23,708 nucleotides of DNA from a virus. The notes under the pieces were generated by a model. The model saw nothing but the letters and a program-made list of their open reading frames with translations, searched no databases and had not been told where the DNA came from. The stretch lies in the IMG/VR virus record IMGVR_UViG_3300043436_000404, positions 1 through 23,708 of that record; one strand, written 5' to 3'. Positions 21,648-23,708 of this stretch are shown one piece after another (the stretch's first letter is position 1; every line of letters starts with the position of its first letter). The position numbers and the translations under genes were made by a program.

Positions 21648-23252
21648 ATGGCTGTAACGAGGTATTCGCAGATCGCTTCCGCTTCTTCAACGGCGGGGAC
21701 GATTCCTGCCGCTGGTCGCTTTGCCGCTGTATCTGGCGGCACTACTACTTCGTATTCGTCTGGTGGTGTGACGTATCAGGTGCAGACGTTTACTGCGTCG
21801 GGGACTTTGACTGTCTCTAATAGCGGCCTGGTCGATGTGCTGGTCGTTGGCGGAGGTGGCGGAGCAGTCAACCGTACCGATGGTGTTGGCTATGGATACG
21901 GTGGCGGTGGAGCGGGCGGAGTAGTCCAAGGCAACGGACAGTTTCTTTCCGCTGGAACATACACAGTAACTATCGGTGCTGGTGGTATTGGCAATGCCGA
22001 AGCGACTACTGATAGTGCGCTTGGTTCAGTCCTTACTGCTTGTGGCGGCAGCGGTTTTGGCAGCACTGGCGGAACGTCCAAGGGTGGTTCTGGCGGAGGC
22101 GGCTGGGACGGTGCTGTTGGAGGATTTGGAACCCTAAATCAGGGCAATGCTGGCGGCACTGGTGCATCTGGCCGTGGCGGAGGTGGCGGCGGTGCGGGAG
22201 GAGTCGGTACTGGTGGCGCGACTAATCCCCCAAATGGCGGCATTGGTATTTCATCTGGCATAAACGGTACTGCTACTTATTACGGTGGTGGGGGCGGTGG
22301 AGGCGGCGCTAACTCCACTGGCGGTCTCGGCGGTGGCGGTAATGGAAAGGCTTACGGCACTACCCCCACTAACGGTACTGCGAATACCGGTGGTGGCGCT
22401 GGTGGTGGCGGTGGGCAGTCTGGTGGTTCTGGTACACAGAATGGTGGTAGCGGGGTTGTTATTGTCCGTACCGTAACCGCTGGCGCCGCACCTTCTGGTC
22501 TTGTTGCTTCTGGTGGCACTTACACGACTTACACGGGTAACGGCACTAACGGTGTCAATGGGCGTGCCTACGGCGTATCAACTTTTACCGCATCGGGAAC
22601 ATTCACTGTTACTGCTGGTGGTATCGCTGACGTTCTGTGCGTTGCTGCCGGTGGTGGCGGCGGGGACATGAGCTACTTCGCTATGCGAGGCGGCGGCGGT
22701 GGTGCGGGTGGATTGCTGTACACAAGTTGCAACTTTAGCTCTGGTAGTTACAGCGTTGTTATTGGTAGCGGTGGTGCAGGTGCGGCAAACAGTTCCAGCG
22801 GGGCCAGTGGAAACCGATCTTACGTTCAGGGAATTATCTACTCTGAAGGTGGTGGAGGTGGTGGTGGCACTAGCAGTGGTGGCTCTGCCGCTGGTGGTGC
22901 TGGTGGATCTGGTGGTGCTGGGGCAAATACTGGCGCTGTCGGGGTTGGTATTCCTGGTCAGGGAAACAACGGCGGCACTGGTCAGGGTTCTCTGAATGAG
23001 AACGGTGCTGGCGGTGGTGGGGCTGGTGGAATCGGGACTAACGGAACTACAAGTTCCCTTGGTTCTGGTGGTCCTGGTCTAGCAAACTCTATTACTGGAA
23101 CTTCTGTTACCTATGCAACTGGTGGTTCACCTGCTAACGGTACGGTTGGCCCAATCAATACGGGTAATGGAGGTGGCGGAAGTAATCAGGATGGAACCTC
23201 TAACGCCGCTGCTGGCGGTTCGGGAATTGTTGTTATTCGTTGGGCACTTTAG
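21648..23252 (+). CDS. Gly-rich adhesin-like tail protein 2 (534 aa, two modules)
   Basis: ATG at 21648 with AAGGATTAGGGA upstream. After a unique start (MAVTRYSQIASASSTAGTIP) it has two Gly-rich modules, A about 28-274 and B about 287-534, built like those of the preceding gene: FTASGTLTVSNSGLVDVLVV then GGGGG runs, FLSAGTYTVTIGAGG, and an ending VVIVRT (A) or IVVIRWAL (B). A-to-A and B-to-B resemblance is greater than A-to-B, so the gene looks like a tandem duplicate of its neighbour. Long glycine runs differ between copies. It probably sits at a fibre tip or elsewhere on the tail surface. Two cysteines occur in the B module (VLCVAAGG, TSCNFSS), absent from the matching parts of the other modules. 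Confidence 0.87.
   Translation: MAVTRYSQIASASSTAGTIPAAGRFAAVSGGTTTSYSSGGVTYQVQTFTASGTLTVSNSGLVDVLVVGGGGGAVNRTDGVGYGYGGGGAGGVVQGNGQFLSAGTYTVTIGAGGIGNAEATTDSALGSVLTACGGSGFGSTGGTSKGGSGGGGWDGAVGGFGTLNQGNAGGTGASGRGGGGGGAGGVGTGGATNPPNGGIGISSGINGTATYYGGGGGGGGANSTGGLGGGGNGKAYGTTPTNGTANTGGGAGGGGGQSGGSGTQNGGSGVVIVRTVTAGAAPSGLVASGGTYTTYTGNGTNGVNGRAYGVSTFTASGTFTVTAGGIADVLCVAAGGGGGDMSYFAMRGGGGGAGGLLYTSCNFSSGSYSVVIGSGGAGAANSSSGASGNRSYVQGIIYSEGGGGGGGTSSGGSAAGGAGGSGGAGANTGAVGVGIPGQGNNGGTGQGSLNENGAGGGGAGGIGTNGTTSSLGSGGPGLANSITGTSVTYATGGSPANGTVGPINTGNGGGGSNQDGTSNAAAGGSGIVVIRWAL
21729..22469 (+). repeat. Gly-rich module 2A
   Basis: Third module. Begins SGGTTTSYSSGGVTYQVQ and ends GSGVVIVRT; closest in layout to module 1A. 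Confidence 0.8.
22506..23249 (+). repeat. Gly-rich module 2B
   Basis: Fourth module. Begins ASGGTYTTYTGNGTNGVNGR and ends GSGIVVIRWAL; closest in layout to module 1B. Confidence 0.8.
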
Positions 23253-23264
23253 GAAGGTATGAAC

Positions 23265-23513
23265 ATGGCAAGCGAGAACGCACACGCAGCAAAGATCGAG
23301 AACGGTGTAGTCACCCAGGTTATCGTTATCCCCCATTGTGGTGATGATGATGCCGCTGTGACTGCCTATTGCAACGGCATCGGCCTTGCAGGCACGTGGA
23401 TTGACACGTCATACATCGGGTCACGACGCGGCAAGTACGCCGGTATCGGTGACACCTACGACGCTGAGCTTGACGAGTTCGTCAGCCCCGTCGTTGAAGC
23501 ACCTGCCGAATAA
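23265..23513 (+). CDS. Small tail-region protein with AGIGDTYD motif (82 aa)
   Basis: I choose the ATG at 23265 because AGGAAGG (23251-23257) is seven bases away; the ATG at 23259 is almost on top of the site. The protein reads AKIENGVVTQVIVIPHCGDD, then a Cys (AYCNGIG), GTWIDTSYIGSRRGKYAG, IGDTYDAELDEFVSPV and an acidic end. The pattern I-x-N-x-V-V-x-Q-V-I-V ... W-x-x-T-S-Y ... A-G-I-G-x-T-Y-D ... F-x-x-P is well known to me from small proteins near tail-fibre genes in cyanophages, pelagiphages and others. Function is not established; a fibre-associated or virion role is likely from context. Confidence 0.8.
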   Translation: MASENAHAAKIENGVVTQVIVIPHCGDDDAAVTAYCNGIGLAGTWIDTSYIGSRRGKYAGIGDTYDAELDEFVSPVVEAPAE

Positions 23514-23536
23514 GACACCAGTAGAAGGGTTGGCCC

Positions 23537-23708
23537 GTGGTCAACATTGAAATCACCGATCCGGTAGTCAATGATCTAACCTTCGGGTCACCGCAGGGAT
23601 CGTCAGGCACCATCAACGCACCCACGAACATGAACTGGGATTGTTCTATCGGTGACCTGACATTCCTGTACGGCATCTCGGACCAGTATCCGTTCCAACG
23701 GCAGACTG
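23537..23708 (+). CDS. 5' part of a further gene (cut by window edge)
   Basis: GTG at 23537 with AGAAGGG (23523-23529) seven bases upstream. The frame is open to the right edge (57 codons): MVNIEITDPVVNDLTFGSPQ, then a Gly/Ser/Asn linker, MNWDCSIGDLTFLYGISDQY, PFQRQT. The part seen is beta-prone. Too short to assign; a tail or fibre protein is likely from context. Confidence 0.65.
   Translation, partial: MVNIEITDPVVNDLTFGSPQGSSGTINAPTNMNWDCSIGDLTFLYGISDQYPFQRQT

Noticed and set aside
19925-23252. CRISPR array or tandem DNA repeats
   Set aside because: The repetition is at protein level (glycine runs) with no constant repeat/spacer spacing.

Overview
The window looks like the packaging, head and host-recognition part of a tailed double-stranded DNA bacteriophage (Caudoviricetes). 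All genes I accept are on the + strand, tightly packed, often with TAATG or GTGA stop/start overlaps, and they run left to right as one or a few long transcription units. The host cannot be read directly. The GC-moderate composition, CGT/GGT/GCT-rich codon use, an N4-gp56-like major capsid protein and a very large structural protein of a kind I associate with actinobacterial phages suggest an actinobacterial (possibly aquatic) host, but this is inference. No integrase, repressor, lysis or replication gene is visible.

Layout. 1-186: non-coding leader with three short hairpins, each carrying or flanked by the octamer TTTGACCC. 187-983: two small Lys-rich proteins. 986-4779: terminase large subunit and portal. 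4788-7036: eight small genes (one DUF6496-like, several very basic, one Cys-rich, one very acidic); three of them are shorter than about 50 residues. 7037-14784: a 1648-aa protein and three helical companions (258, 306, 369 aa) that I regard as candidate internal virion/ejection proteins. 14794-14872: a tRNA-Tyr(GTA). 14984-16471: scaffold and major capsid protein, each with conspicuous RNA secondary structure at its borders. 16550-18032: two small head-region proteins and a connector/adaptor candidate. 18041-23252: an Ala/Ser/Thr-rich fibre, a small beta protein and two tandem Gly-rich adhesin-like proteins made of four related modules. 23265-23708: a small protein of a type common next to phage tail genes, and the 5' end of another gene.

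How the parts fit: terminase and portal package DNA into a prohead built by scaffold plus capsid protein. The 1648/258/306/369 cluster probably fills or lines the head or portal vertex. The 297-aa protein probably joins head and tail. The fibre and Gly-rich proteins recognise the host. No tape measure, tail tube or frameshifted tail chaperone is seen; this fits a short-tailed (podovirus-like) particle, but the tail region may simply continue beyond the right edge.

The most unusual points are: the order portal, giant protein cluster, tRNA, scaffold, capsid; a helix-turn-helix-like N-terminus on the terminase with no separate small subunit in view; recurring gene junctions in which the last codons of one gene (Lys-Gly-Lys or Gln-Gly-Ala) form the Shine-Dalgarno sequence of the next; strong hairpins bracketing the capsid gene; and a duplicated two-module Gly-rich adhesin gene with signs of mosaic codon use.
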